43,548 bases of DNA from Candidatus Cloacimonadota bacterium (GCA_012839325.1 DUNQ01000026.1:1-43548); one strand, 5' to 3'. Positions 18,201 through 25,761 are shown, counted from the stretch's first letter. The notes: generated by a model not told the origin, from the letters alone. Numbers and translations are program-made.

Positions 18201-18413
18201 TATCACCAAGAGTTTCTCATAGTTTGCCCTACTTTTAGTAAGAGACGGCTCATGCGCAGATTGCCTCAAAAGCTCCGTATAGGGATGCTTTTTGATCTGC
18301 CTGCTACTCTGCCCCGGGATCATTCTCATCTTATCAGCAAAAAGCCCGCTATATAGCAGGCAAAATAGGATGATTATGAGGGTTCTTTTATGTTTTACAA
18401 AGCTTAAGCTCAT
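15267..18413 (-). CDS. Secreted M6-like metalloprotease with type-A sorting domain
   Basis: A 1048-residue exported peptidase. A signal anchor (TLIIILFCLLYSGLFA) is followed by a catalytic domain with zinc site HEFGHSLGLVD at residues 275-285 (HExxHxxGxxD), as in the immune inhibitor A/M6 family. The middle, about 590-950, looks like a beta-propeller of PQQ/WD type (repeats such as KLYLFDSAGLYCFDG). The C-terminus begins VYPNPVRASHF and has EIKVFDISGKLVYSE and VGVYLLQIKSG, a type-A sorting domain. Secretion by a Por/T9SS-like route is inferred. It lies 67 bases after a PorV-family gene, which fits. A ribosome site is weak (AGGA 11 bases upstream). Confidence 0.85.
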   Translation of the reverse strand: MSLSFVKHKRTLIIILFCLLYSGLFADKMRMIPGQSSRQIKKHPYTELLRQSAHEPSLTKSRANYEKLLVILVEFQEEIEDDPNTTGNGLFEMAADPDYLTTIGAAPHDREYFEYNLEAMRYYYLAASAGSYDLDYDVWPKDKNAYRLPHSMGYYHPPNVASDQFVSLMEEYFRDAFETADNDDPQIDFSQYAHYMIIHAGSDWQHDIFGDTPSDIPSFFIRVSEDKKVAVNGGAHYIHHACNVPETISQDFEMESYGEFTIHTGYGALNGVMFHEFGHSLGLVDLYNVYNFRPMVGVFDIMDSGGGAALLYGVDDDEYVSIEGVLPALPGAFSRALMFEDELRAKGLMRDIGEYEPGVDVELAASSFKQGANKLPTIIKYPLGVNDYFLFENRNIDPDRDGGVSLKGALDHRVALHPTIIGDEHSLPTYEYDFTLPSFEKWDGYEGGGMLVWYVNEDVLYNEGRILDDGTLWTNYQNNSVNTDFGRLGVMVLEADGYRDLGNPYSMYWTGTQFEYFHGRKPQLDENGLFLRWSNEGWTPNLNAFTKPALVGHSGIGGVLGLEEISDPDKVMTFKIKGEAFDDMQFVRLPDVPHAAPALRSNISNTSLPFYGADGLHLVSLFDEEWMDLMGGYDVGDIALEFDYPLISASLDERGAICSYGIKDNTLFELSFTELDPQIGQWDFENQLGEPLVHGGKLYLFDSAGLYCFDGSSAREVLALDGIIDIAIFGESLFIQKESELLLYDMLNYQQVQSIALPGEFTLYSPLIAHTGDEYITFLISDKGDIYNFDGATLKKIFSNYSNALPTQVAFYQDDALELQLFFAVDNKAYLMRENGFINSGYPLHLGSYHAEDLSYPKAIKIGGEDILYLKLKDSGYLAISANGKISHRYSLNQAGGDANCDFLHYDTTSQKLFWYYSVSDPQGCGAYIHQINSANDPILFSGKLRANGNAVSYIKAPDAPPSSDPLSCFVYPNPVRASHFRARVTGAKQKSEIKVFDISGKLVYSESGAFGSNYEIEMESKSLSVGVYLLQIKSGKSVRNYKFAVEK

Positions 18414-18432
18414 TAAGTAATTATCCTACAGA

Positions 18433-18466
18433 TGCCACAGAAGCCTTATTAAAAGCTCCTGTGGCA
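18433..18466 (-). other. Hairpin between PorV-like and M6 protease genes
   Basis: Arms tgccacag (18433-18440) and ctgtggca (18459-18466) pair perfectly, with a further inner agc/gct pairing. No T-run follows on the minus strand, so it is a poor intrinsic terminator. It might shape processing or stability of the transcript. Confidence 0.45.
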
Positions 18467-18480
18467 CATAATAAAGTGAA

Positions 18481-19509
18481 TTAATATTCTAAGCCTAAAG
18501 AGAATATTTTGTTGAAATCGACCAATTCGCCGCCGGGAACCATGGCGAAGTCAGCATTGAGTTTATAGCGATCGCTAAAGGCATAATGCAGACCAACCCC
18601 AAAGCTGGGTCCTTCAATCTTTCCGGCTCTATCCATGAAATATCCGCCACGCAGAGAGATGAGATCCAAATATTCATATTCTGCACCAAAGCCATATATG
18701 GTCTCGTCAAAATCTTCCCAACCGGTGATGAGACGCTTATAAAGAGGGTCATCATTTGCCAGCATCTTAGACATCTCGGCAGAAAGTATGAGCTTGTTAT
18801 AAGGCTTATCGATGGGCATATATGCAGCACCGAGACGGAATGTCATAGAGTGTGGGTCTGCCTGAGCTTCGTCCACATAGGTGACATTTGGACCTATATT
18901 TTGCAAAGCAACCGCAATATCAAGCCCCTCAAGACCCGCTACATCTTTATATTTTGAACCGATGTCAAAGGCAAAACTAAATGCTTTACCTTCGTTTTCG
19001 GTGAGCCCTGTACCTTTGGGAGAAAGATAGCTATACACCAGCTTAAAGTTTGCTCCCAAGCCCAAAGTTTGCGGAATAACATCATAGGAATAGCCGATAG
19101 CACCGGAGATGTCGAAAGAGTGGAAAGTACCCTGAGAAACGTTGTTACTATCGGTATGTTCCTGAGTTCCCAAGTCCATGAGAACGATATGAGCGTTGAT
19201 ATTTCCTATGTCTTCAAAATACTGGTTCCAGCCCAAATATTCATAAAACATATCATCAATACCGGCTCCTTGCAGCCAGTTTACGTGAGTGAGAGCAACT
19301 TGACCTTTTCTATTGAAAGCCGGTGCTCCGGGATTCCACCACATTGCATAAGCGTCGTCGGCAACTGCGGAATAAGCACGCCCCATCGCGTTTGCTCTTG
19401 CTCCGGGCTCGATAGTTAAGAAGAGCAGCGCTCCTTCAGATATAGCAGCAAGCGGTGCTATGCCGATCAAAATCAGCAACAGTGTGGTAATTAATCGTCT
19501 TGAAGACAT
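18481..19509 (-). CDS. PorV/PorQ-family outer-membrane protein
   Basis: A 342-residue predicted barrel. After the signal peptide (to about AAIS) comes the family signature EPGARANAMGRAYSAVADDAYAMWWNPG, split here as GARANAMG and DDAYAMWWNPG, seen in PorV/PorQ and UPF0164 proteins. Alternating beta strands continue to a C-terminal aromatic residue (FSLGLEY). In Bacteroidetes, PorV helps type IX secretion and cargo sorting; a similar job for the adjacent M6 protease is inference. GGAGG is seven bases before the ATG, and TATAAT lies upstream near 19530. It probably heads the long minus-strand run. Confidence 0.85.
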   Translation of the reverse strand: MSSRRLITTLLLILIGIAPLAAISEGALLFLTIEPGARANAMGRAYSAVADDAYAMWWNPGAPAFNRKGQVALTHVNWLQGAGIDDMFYEYLGWNQYFEDIGNINAHIVLMDLGTQEHTDSNNVSQGTFHSFDISGAIGYSYDVIPQTLGLGANFKLVYSYLSPKGTGLTENEGKAFSFAFDIGSKYKDVAGLEGLDIAVALQNIGPNVTYVDEAQADPHSMTFRLGAAYMPIDKPYNKLILSAEMSKMLANDDPLYKRLITGWEDFDETIYGFGAEYEYLDLISLRGGYFMDRAGKIEGPSFGVGLHYAFSDRYKLNADFAMVPGGELVDFNKIFSLGLEY

Positions 19510-19694
19510 TTAAACCTCCAGAAATATGGATTGATTATATATTGCAGCAGGGCAAGAAAACATCCCCGTGATAATTCTTATTGACCCGCAAATGATACAA
19601 ACTAAAAGACAAATCAAATTGGCCGGGTCGCCTTTATCAAGATCATAGACAAATGCCTGGTAGCAACTGTGCCTTATCTTCTCCTTAAAACCTT

Positions 19695-19782
19695 TGGTGC
19701 CGAAGGCCGGAATCGAACCGGCACGAACTAAAAGTTCGGTGGATTTTGAGTCCACTGCGTCTACCAATTTCACCACTTCGGC
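19695..19782 (-). tRNA. tRNA-Leu (anticodon CAA)
   Basis: The minus strand folds as a class II tRNA. The acceptor stem GCCGAAG pairs with CTTCGGC, discriminator A, and the 3' CCA is encoded (19697-19695). The anticodon stem GTGGA/TCCAC encloses loop CTCAAAA, giving CAA. A long variable arm (CGAAC/GTTCG) and the T arm GCCGG-TTCGATT-CCGGC confirm leucine type. It reads UUG codons. Confidence 0.95.
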
Positions 19783-19818
19783 ACAACTTCTTATCATTGG
19801 TTTTTTATCCGCTGTATT

Positions 19819-19824
19819 TGTCAA
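19819..19824 (-). promoter_or_regulatory. TTGACA element upstream of tRNA-Leu
   Basis: A perfect TTGACA, preceded by TTTTTTC on the minus strand, lies 36 bp before the tRNA 5' end. No clear -10 hexamer is seen at 16-18 bp (ACCAAT at 17). Confidence 0.3.
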
Positions 19825-19838
19825 GAAAAAACAATGTT

Positions 19839-21122
19839 TCAGTCCTTTCTTTTTTCAGCCGCGATCAGTTCAGAGAACTTCTTGGCGGCGTTATCAAGCG
19901 CTTCTTTGGGGCTCATCTCGTTGCGCATTGCATATTCAAGGTAGTTCTTAAGCTCAACCCTTGCCTTGAACCAAGCTCCCGTTTGAGGCTCAAAAACAGC
20001 ATGTTCCAATTGATCGTATATTCCCTTGAACTGAGGGTTCTCTATTAAAAAGTTTTGTATAATATCACTATTCATAGCGCTTCGGCGCACGGGCATATAG
20101 CTGGTTTCCACGCTAAAACGTGCAGTCTGATCGGTATCTGTAAACCATTTTACAAATTCCCAAGCCGCCTTCTCACGCTTGCGATCTCCGGATTTGAAGA
20201 TCACGATATTTGCACCCGACACTGCGCTCTTCCCGGTTCTATGCGTAGGCAATGGCGCGTAGCCAATGTTAAAATTGATGGGCTGCTGTCTCATGTGTGT
20301 GATAGATACGCTTGAGCCTTCATACATGGAGGCTATGCCTGCCATGAAGTCGTTTTGACCGTCGTATTCTTGAACCAAATATACGCTTTTATCTTTATAC
20401 ATGAGGTCTGTGACAAAGCTGAGCGCCTCTATGCCCTGCGGACTATTAATCGCCGGATTGCCATCTTTGTCCAAGACCTCTCCTCCGGCTTGATGCAACA
20501 GATTCACAAACTGCCACTCGTTCACGTTGAAGTTTGTGCCATAATGCTGCCCTTTGCTTCTCGTATCATCTTTATAGGTTAGCAAATTGGCATACTTACG
20601 GAATTCTTCCCAAGTTTTAGGAAAATAGTCGGGATCCAATCCATTGCGATAAAAGTCGTCCTTATTATAGAAATAAGCCCTTACGCTCTTGTTGAAGGGA
20701 AAAGAGTATATCACCCCGTCGAAGGTATTTGAATCCTTAAACACGGGATAGATATCAGCCATATCCTCATCGGTAAAATTCTCATCTTCATCTATGAGAT
20801 CGCTGATTGAGACTATAACATCGGATTCTATATATTTGGAAGTCCAGCTTTCAAAGACCTGAGCAATATCGGGCTGTTTCTTGGCTTGAATGGACGCCAT
20901 AAGCTTTTGCGAGAGCGCAGAATAGCTGCTGATGGGATTTGCCACCACCTCAATATCTTCGTGGTTTCGGTTAAATTCCATTATCATCTCGTTTAGGGTA
21001 TCGCCGAGCGGGCCGCTAAGTCCGTGCCAAAAGCTGACTTTTGTTTTCTTAGAAGTAAGAACCTTGCCGCAGGAACTAAGCATTAGCGCAGCAAGGATTA
21101 TTACGAGCATTTTATTTCGCAC
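19839..21122 (-). CDS. ABC-transporter solute-binding lipoprotein (family 1, sugar type)
   Basis: A 427-residue extracellular solute-binding protein of the MalE/UgpB kind. The lipobox LSSCGK places the acylated Cys at residue 18. Motifs are VSFWHGLSGPLGDTL at the mature N-terminus, PDIAQVFESW, FPFNKSVRAYFYNKD, FPKTWEEFRKYA and AAWEFVKWFTD. These match binders of oligosaccharides or glycerol-3-phosphate; the ligand is unknown. I prefer GTG 21122 because TTGGAG lies five bases upstream. No permease or ATPase gene is adjacent, so its transporter must lie elsewhere. It is read toward the tRNA. Confidence 0.88.
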   Translation of the reverse strand: MRNKMLVIILAALMLSSCGKVLTSKKTKVSFWHGLSGPLGDTLNEMIMEFNRNHEDIEVVANPISSYSALSQKLMASIQAKKQPDIAQVFESWTSKYIESDVIVSISDLIDEDENFTDEDMADIYPVFKDSNTFDGVIYSFPFNKSVRAYFYNKDDFYRNGLDPDYFPKTWEEFRKYANLLTYKDDTRSKGQHYGTNFNVNEWQFVNLLHQAGGEVLDKDGNPAINSPQGIEALSFVTDLMYKDKSVYLVQEYDGQNDFMAGIASMYEGSSVSITHMRQQPINFNIGYAPLPTHRTGKSAVSGANIVIFKSGDRKREKAAWEFVKWFTDTDQTARFSVETSYMPVRRSAMNSDIIQNFLIENPQFKGIYDQLEHAVFEPQTGAWFKARVELKNYLEYAMRNEMSPKEALDNAAKKFSELIAAEKRKD

Positions 21123-21430
21123 ATCATCTCCAATAAATATAAGCTTTATCACACTATGAATAGTGTTTTACAATGTTCTCACCTTATTATCGGAATGCTC
21201 ACAATAGTCAATGATTTTCTTATTCTTATTCTCATGCTTCAGCAAATTGTGTTGATTTGTATCCACTCCAACCACCGATATTTGAGATTTATGACGCAAA
21301 ATGGCAAACACAGCTTGACAAATAGTAAGATGCAAATTATCTGTTCAATTTAAGCGTTGAGCTTATATAACTTTTTATAATGCCCAAGCTCGTTATATTA
21401 TCAAAACAACAATGATGAGGAATAATCTTT
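21123..21430. promoter_or_regulatory. Divergent intergenic region with promoter-like elements and a palindrome
   Basis: This 308-bp AT-rich gap separates divergent genes. Plus strand: TTGACA at 21315-21320 and TATAAT at 21376-21381, 55 bp apart. Minus strand: TTGACT at 21211-21206. A palindrome acacta-tgaa-tagtgt (21151-21166) lies 29 bp before the binding-protein start and could be an operator. No gene is seen. Confidence 0.35.
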
Positions 21431-22141
21431 ATGAAATCTGCCGAAAAACAGCTGATAAGCATGCTCAAAAGCTTCTCTACACCAGAGAAGATAGAGAAAG
21501 CCAAGCGTTATTTTAAGACCGGCAAGGGCGACTATGCCGAGCATGATATATTTTGGGGCATCACCACCCCCGAGATCAGATATGTTATCCGTGATTTCAC
21601 CTTTACATTAAGCTTAACACAAATAGAAACAATCCTCAACAGCCCCATCCATGAAGCCCGCATGGCAGCTCTGTTTATGCTGGTTGCCCGCTATCAAAAA
21701 AGAGATGAAGAACGCGAGGATATTGCAAAACTATATCTTAATAATACCAAAAATATAAATAACTGGGACCTCGTCGATATAAGTGCTGCAAAGATCTTAG
21801 GCGCCCACTTTTTCAACCGTGATGATACCACGCTGCTAAGGCTCTCCCAAAGCCCAGACCTCTGGGAGCAGCGCATAGCAATCGTAAGCACCCACCATCA
21901 CATCTTAAACGACAGCTTTGATCTCACCCTGAAACTTTGCCAAAGCTTTCTAAATCACCCTCATGATCTCATCCACAAAGCTTGCGGCTGGATGCTTCGC
22001 GAGATAGGCAAGCGCTCACCAAAAGTGCTTGTAAATTGGCTAAATATCCACTACCAAGAGATGCCTCGCACCATGCTGCGCTATAGCATAGAAAGATTTG
22101 ATGAAAACATGAGACAAGCCTACCTAAAAGGAAAAATATAA
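21431..22141 (+). CDS. DNA alkylation repair protein, AlkD-like
   Basis: A 236-residue all-helical HEAT-like protein of the DNA alkylation repair family (PF08713). AlkD relatives excise N3- and N7-alkylated purines. The motif NNWDLVDISA (about 113-122) carries the Trp and Asp of the AlkD active cleft; WEQRIAIVSTHH supplies the conserved Arg, and ACGWMLREIGKRSP the later Trp/Arg helix. The product is of full length. Start ATG 21431; a GAGG lies 11 bases upstream, rather far. A small exported protein gene follows after 22 bases. Confidence 0.88.
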   Translation: MKSAEKQLISMLKSFSTPEKIEKAKRYFKTGKGDYAEHDIFWGITTPEIRYVIRDFTFTLSLTQIETILNSPIHEARMAALFMLVARYQKRDEEREDIAKLYLNNTKNINNWDLVDISAAKILGAHFFNRDDTTLLRLSQSPDLWEQRIAIVSTHHHILNDSFDLTLKLCQSFLNHPHDLIHKACGWMLREIGKRSPKVLVNWLNIHYQEMPRTMLRYSIERFDENMRQAYLKGKI

Positions 22142-22163
22142 GTATATAAAATTGGAGTATCAA

Positions 22164-22661
22164 ATGACAAAAAGAATTACAATCATCCTCATCCTACTCT
22201 CAATGACTTTGCTCTTTGCTCTTGAGCCCAGCAAAGGCGCAATCGGTGTCCACGCCGGAACCTCCACGGGGATGGGTCTCAGCGGACTATATTCCATAGA
22301 TAAATCGGCATTGCAATTCACTTTCTTCGTCTTATCAACCGGCGTAAGAGATGACAATGATAGCTATACGACATTTAATATGGGATTAAATTACATGGTG
22401 CCGCTCAAAGAATATAGAGAATCGAGATTCTACATAAAAGCTGGCGGTGCCTATTATTATCAGACCGAAAAAGAAGAATTCGCTCAAAACTGGGACACTG
22501 TTCATGATTATTATTTAGGCGTAGGTCCCGGCTTTGAATTTATTCCTTTAAGATCACTGCCGGAACTCAGATTCAACGTAGAGCTTCCCTTTACCATCAA
22601 CAAAAATAAGCAGATACAAATGCTGGTCCCCGCAGCAGGCCTGTATTACCACTTTTTGTAA
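22164..22661 (+). CDS. Predicted small outer-membrane beta-barrel protein
   Basis: A 165-residue exported protein of unrecognised family. The signal peptide (KRITIILILLSMTLLFA) is followed by alternating strand-like segments (GLSGLYSIDKSALQFTFFV, FYIKAGGAYYY) and the protein ends in Phe-Leu, as small barrels often do. Start ATG 22164, chosen because TTGGAG sits six bases upstream; an upstream in-frame codon at 22152 overlaps that site. It shares a transcript with the DNA repair gene, but no functional link is evident. Confidence 0.65.
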   Translation: MTKRITIILILLSMTLLFALEPSKGAIGVHAGTSTGMGLSGLYSIDKSALQFTFFVLSTGVRDDNDSYTTFNMGLNYMVPLKEYRESRFYIKAGGAYYYQTEKEEFAQNWDTVHDYYLGVGPGFEFIPLRSLPELRFNVELPFTINKNKQIQMLVPAAGLYYHFL

Positions 22662-22681
22662 ATAAGCAAAATACATTCAAA

Positions 22682-22710
22682 AAAAGTCCCCGTGCTATGC
22701 GGGGACTTTT
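22682..22710. terminator. Bidirectional terminator
   Basis: Arms aaaagtccccg (22682-22692) and cggggactttt (22700-22710) pair perfectly over 11 bp with a seven-base loop. T-runs flank both sides. It lies between the convergent genes ending at 22661 and 22716. Confidence 0.85.
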
Positions 22711-22715
22711 CTATT

Positions 22716-23132
22716 TTACTGTCCAATTATCTTAACTAAGACTCGCTTTCGCCTCATCCCGTCATATTCGCCATAGAATATCTGCTCCCAGGGACCTAAA
22801 TCCAATTGCCCGTTTGTGATAGCCACCACCACCTCACGCCCCATGATTTGCCTTTTGAGGTGTGCATCGGCGTTATCTTCATAGCTATTATGTTTGTATT
22901 GACTATGCGGTTTCTCCGGGGCAAGTTTTTCTAACCATTTTTCAAAGTCGTGGTGCAAGCCGCTTTCATCGTCGTTTATAAAAACACTGGCGGTGATGTG
23001 CATCGCGTTTACTAAGACGAGTCCTTCCTGAACTCCCGACTCCATGATACAGCTTTGCACATCGCGCGTAATGTTTATATATTGACGGCGTTTATCGGTA
23101 TTGAACCACAGCTCTTTTCTATAGCTTTTCAT
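22716..23132 (-). CDS. YjbQ/UPF0047 family protein
   Basis: A 138-residue single-domain protein of the YjbQ family (PF01894), sometimes annotated as secondary thiamine-phosphate synthase. The signature [15 protein letters not shown] (about 46-60), the conserved [15 protein letters not shown] and the ending [18 protein letters not shown] are all present. Its true physiological reaction is uncertain. The ATG is three bases after the stop of the HAD phosphatase gene, so the two are co-transcribed with mscS-like upstream. Confidence 0.9.
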   Translation of the reverse strand: MKSYRKELWFNTDKRRQYINITRDVQSCIMESGVQEGLVLVNAMHITASVFINDDESGLHHDFEKWLEKLAPEKPHSQYKHNSYEDNADAHLKRQIMGREVVVAITNGQLDLGPWEQIFYGEYDGMRRKRVLVKIIGQ

Positions 23133-23135
23133 CTT

Positions 23136-23837
23136 TTATATCCCGCTTTGGCCTTCGAGGAAGGTTGCAAGCTCCACAGGGCTGTCAAAGATCATGTCTG
23201 CGCCTGCGGTTTCAAGCATCTCTCTGGAGGCAAAGCCCCAAGCTGCGCCGATTGCCGTCATTCCGGCATTCTTTGCAGTTATGATATCAACGGGCATATC
23301 GCCAACGATTGCCACATGCTCCGGCGCTGCGCTAAGGCGTTTTGCCAGTTCTAAGGCAACTGTGGGATCAGGCTTTACGGGCACTCCGTCCGTCGCTCCG
23401 CTATATACTCCAAATGGGTTTTTGGTATGGCTGATCATGGCTCCTCTAAAGTAATATCTGATCATCTTTTTGGTGAAAGATTGATCTTTATTGGAGAGTA
23501 TCGCCAGTTTGATCTTATTAGAAACCGCCACCTTGATCAGATACAAGATGCCGTGGAAAGGCTGAGTATTCAGCTGCCACTCGGTTTCATAATGTTCCAC
23601 AAATTTATCGCTGAGCGCTTTGATATTTGCCTCGTTCCTTTTGTCTTCGGGCAGGGCTCTTTTTACTAATTCTTTGTGACCATGCCCTATAAAGCTTTTA
23701 TACGTTTCAATTTCATGGATAGGCAGCTCCATTTCTGCCAAGCCCCGGTTGACGGCGCCTGCGATATCTCTAATGCTATCCAAGAGCGTTCCGTCCAAGT
23801 CAAAAATGACAGCTTTAATTTGTTTTATGTTTATCAT
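23136..23837 (-). CDS. HAD-superfamily hydrolase, phosphoglycolate-phosphatase-like
   Basis: A 233-residue HAD phosphatase. Motif I is VIFDLDGTLLDS (nucleophile and acid Asp), motif II LAILSNK, motif III the Lys in PVKPDPT, and motif IV VGDMPVDI. The helical cap between motif I and II places it with Gph/PGPase-like C1-cap enzymes. The substrate may be 2-phosphoglycolate or another small phosphate ester. I start at ATG 23837 because AGGAGG lies four bases upstream; an in-frame ATG at 23882 would overlap the mscS-like gene's neighbourhood without such a site. Confidence 0.85.
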   Translation of the reverse strand: MINIKQIKAVIFDLDGTLLDSIRDIAGAVNRGLAEMELPIHEIETYKSFIGHGHKELVKRALPEDKRNEANIKALSDKFVEHYETEWQLNTQPFHGILYLIKVAVSNKIKLAILSNKDQSFTKKMIRYYFRGAMISHTKNPFGVYSGATDGVPVKPDPTVALELAKRLSAAPEHVAIVGDMPVDIITAKNAGMTAIGAAWGFASREMLETAGADMIFDSPVELATFLEGQSGI

Positions 23838-23874
23838 CTTTCCTCCTAAATAAAATACTTTTGATTCATAGGAA

Positions 23875-24696
23875 TTAAGCATTGTGGATTTCGATTTGCG
23901 GCCAAGGAATCTCTATTCCCTCTTCCTCAAATCTTTTCTTTACTGCTAAAATCATTTGGGTTTTCATATTGAAGACGTTTGAGGTGTCTGTCCAGACTCC
24001 GAAACTGATGTTAACACTGGATTCAGATAGCGAGTCAAGCAAAATAAGCGGCGCTCTTTCTTCATTTGCACCGGGCAGATTTTCAGCGATATCACGCAAG
24101 ATCTCCAAAACTTTGCCGATATCTTCCTTATATGAGACGCGCAACATGGTCTGCGCACGCCTGATAGGAAATCTGGTCATATTTATCACACCTGTTTTTA
24201 TCATTGTTTCATTTGGTATTCTTACATAACGGTTGTCGTAGGTTTTTAGTTTTACGGAGAGTAGGTCAATGGAATCAACTATTCCGGTGATTTCCTCTAC
24301 CTCAATTACATCACCAATCTGAAAGGGTTTTTCAGAGATCAGGAAAAACCCGCTGATGATATTTGACACACTGGTTTGGGATGCGAAACCTACGGCTACC
24401 CCGAGTATTCCCGCTGCACCGAGAAGCGCTGATACCTTGAAACCAAATTCGTTTAAGACCATCACCAAAAGCAGTGTAACGAGCGAGTATTTAATAGTTC
24501 TGGTGACAATGAGCTTGGATTGTAGCGAGAGTTTTTCTTTTACAATGCGATTAATTACTCGCGTGATGAATGAGATAACGGGCAAGCCAATTGCCAGCAT
24601 CAGAATCACGCGGATGAAGAGCGTTATACGCTCCGGCGTAAGAAAATCTTTGATAAACTGCATATCAAAGAGACTTAATGTGGATAGCGTTGTCAT
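23875..24696 (-). CDS. MscS-family small-conductance mechanosensitive channel
   Basis: A 273-residue channel of the MscS family, which opens under membrane tension on hypo-osmotic shock. Three N-terminal helices are seen; the third, pore-lining one is rich in Gly and Ala (LLGAAGILGVAVGFASQ). The beta domain follows with ISGFFLISEKPFQIGDVIEV and RIPNETMIKTGVINMTR, then the alpha/beta C-terminal domain ending EIPWPQIEIHNA. Start ATG 24696, as TGGAGG lies five bases before it; an ATG at 24708 is itself part of that ribosome-binding site. Confidence 0.92.
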   Translation of the reverse strand: MTTLSTLSLFDMQFIKDFLTPERITLFIRVILMLAIGLPVISFITRVINRIVKEKLSLQSKLIVTRTIKYSLVTLLLVMVLNEFGFKVSALLGAAGILGVAVGFASQTSVSNIISGFFLISEKPFQIGDVIEVEEITGIVDSIDLLSVKLKTYDNRYVRIPNETMIKTGVINMTRFPIRRAQTMLRVSYKEDIGKVLEILRDIAENLPGANEERAPLILLDSLSESSVNISFGVWTDTSNVFNMKTQMILAVKKRFEEEGIEIPWPQIEIHNA

Positions 24697-24939
24697 TTTA
24701 ACCTCCATTAAAAGATATTAAGAGCTAAAGGCGATAAGAGTTTTGTGTGCTTATTTTACTTAAAAGATAAGCTCAAAAGCCTTTAACTAAAGCTTTCCTT
24801 GATTTAAATTATTTCTGTAATCTTTAACAAATTATTATTATTGTCTGTTCATATATATTATATCGTGTTTTAATAATTATGCCAATATTTCTTTGATAAA
24901 TATGTGAATCGGGTGTCTTCCTTATTGGATTCCGGTGAT

Positions 24940-24961
24940 GATGTGGTCATGATGTGGTCAT
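24940..24961. repeat. Two perfect tandem copies of an 11-bp unit
   Basis: The unit gatgtggtcat occurs at 24940-24950 and again at 24951-24961. It could be an operator pair or simple slippage. No further copies follow. Confidence 0.5.
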
Positions 24962-25030
24962 AGGTATGAGCATATCACCACCATTTCAAGAGCTGAATGG
25001 TATAGGTAAGATATGGGTATATAATAATTT

Positions 25031-25065
25031 ATGAGCGTGCATCAAGCTTGCTGACACACGCTCAT
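25031..25065 (-). terminator. Hairpin downstream of lemA, possible terminator
   Basis: Arms atgagcgtg (25031-25039) and cacgctcat (25057-25065) pair perfectly around a 17-base loop, 24 bp beyond the lemA stop. The following minus-strand sequence AAATTATTATATA is AU-rich but lacks a proper T-run, so termination is uncertain. Confidence 0.45.
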
Positions 25066-25088
25066 GAGAAATTGTGATTTTTGCTTGA

Positions 25089-25688
25089 TTATTCAAAGCT
25101 TATTTCGGGGGCTTTTTGTGCACCTTCTTCGGCAGCGAAATATTGGAAGCTGCGAGCGCCTATCATATTAGCAATCATATTGTTTGGGAATACTATGATC
25201 AGCTGATTGAAGTTGCGCGCCTCTTCGTTATAGCGCATTCTTTCTGTTCTGATTCTGTTTTCCACTCCTTCCAACTGAGCTTGAAGCTGCAGGAAGTTTT
25301 GATTTGCCTTGATATCGGGATAGCTTTCCACCACCACCATTAGCCTGCTTAGCGCGCCGGAAAGTCCGGCTTGATTAGCCTGGAACTGAGCAAAAGCATC
25401 GGGATCGCCCAACATATCGGGATCGAGAGTGGGATTGCCGGCTACTTTGGATCTTGCTTCGGTGACGCCGATAAGCGTTTCTTTTTCAAAATTTGCCGCA
25501 CCTTTCACGGTGGCTACGAGATTCGGAATGAGATCAAGGCGAGATTGATATACGTTTTCAACCTGTGCCCATGCCTCTTCTACTAAGGGTTTTTGCTTTT
25601 GGATTAGGTTGTATTTTCCTACAAACCATGAGACGGCTATAATGATCACGAGGATCACAGCCAAGAGAATATAATGACCTTTTTTCAT
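25089..25688 (-). CDS. lemA: LemA family membrane protein
   Basis: A 199-residue protein with one N-terminal transmembrane helix (YILLAVILVIIIAVSWFVG) and a coiled helical domain. LemA hallmarks are VEEAWAQVENVYQSRLDLIPNLV split over residues 36-58, RSKVAGNP, VVVESYPDIKANQNFLQLQ, and ENRIRTERMRYNEEARNFN. The family occurs in the envelopes of many bacteria with no agreed role. GAGG lies six bases before the ATG. It follows the PAP2 gene by 73 bases. Confidence 0.93.
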   Translation of the reverse strand: MKKGHYILLAVILVIIIAVSWFVGKYNLIQKQKPLVEEAWAQVENVYQSRLDLIPNLVATVKGAANFEKETLIGVTEARSKVAGNPTLDPDMLGDPDAFAQFQANQAGLSGALSRLMVVVESYPDIKANQNFLQLQAQLEGVENRIRTERMRYNEEARNFNQLIIVFPNNMIANMIGARSFQYFAAEEGAQKAPEISFE

Positions 25689-25761
25689 TTCACTTCCTCA
25701 ATTTTTTTGTTTTTCTATAATAAATAGTAGGCTGATTGCCATTTTAGGCAAGTAAAGCTTT

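Larger units (their letters stand above)
24697..25088. other. Gene-free AT-rich intergenic region
   Basis: This 392-bp stretch holds no credible gene on either strand. It contains an 11-bp tandem repeat and a hairpin, listed separately. The AT-rich part at 24770-24900 probably includes the promoter of the mscS-like operon, but I cannot point to one clear hexamer pair. Confidence 0.5.

Noticed and set aside
19575-19580. TTGACC on the plus strand between PorV-like gene and tRNA
   Set aside because: No plus-strand gene starts downstream, so the match is probably chance.
19510-19824. Minus-strand frame of about 104 codons
   Set aside because: It spans the tRNA-Leu gene; the peptide is the familiar translation of a tRNA.
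25740-25761. Short ttgcc/ggcaa inverted repeat after the PAP2 gene
   Set aside because: Five pairs with no T-run on the minus strand; too weak to call a terminator.
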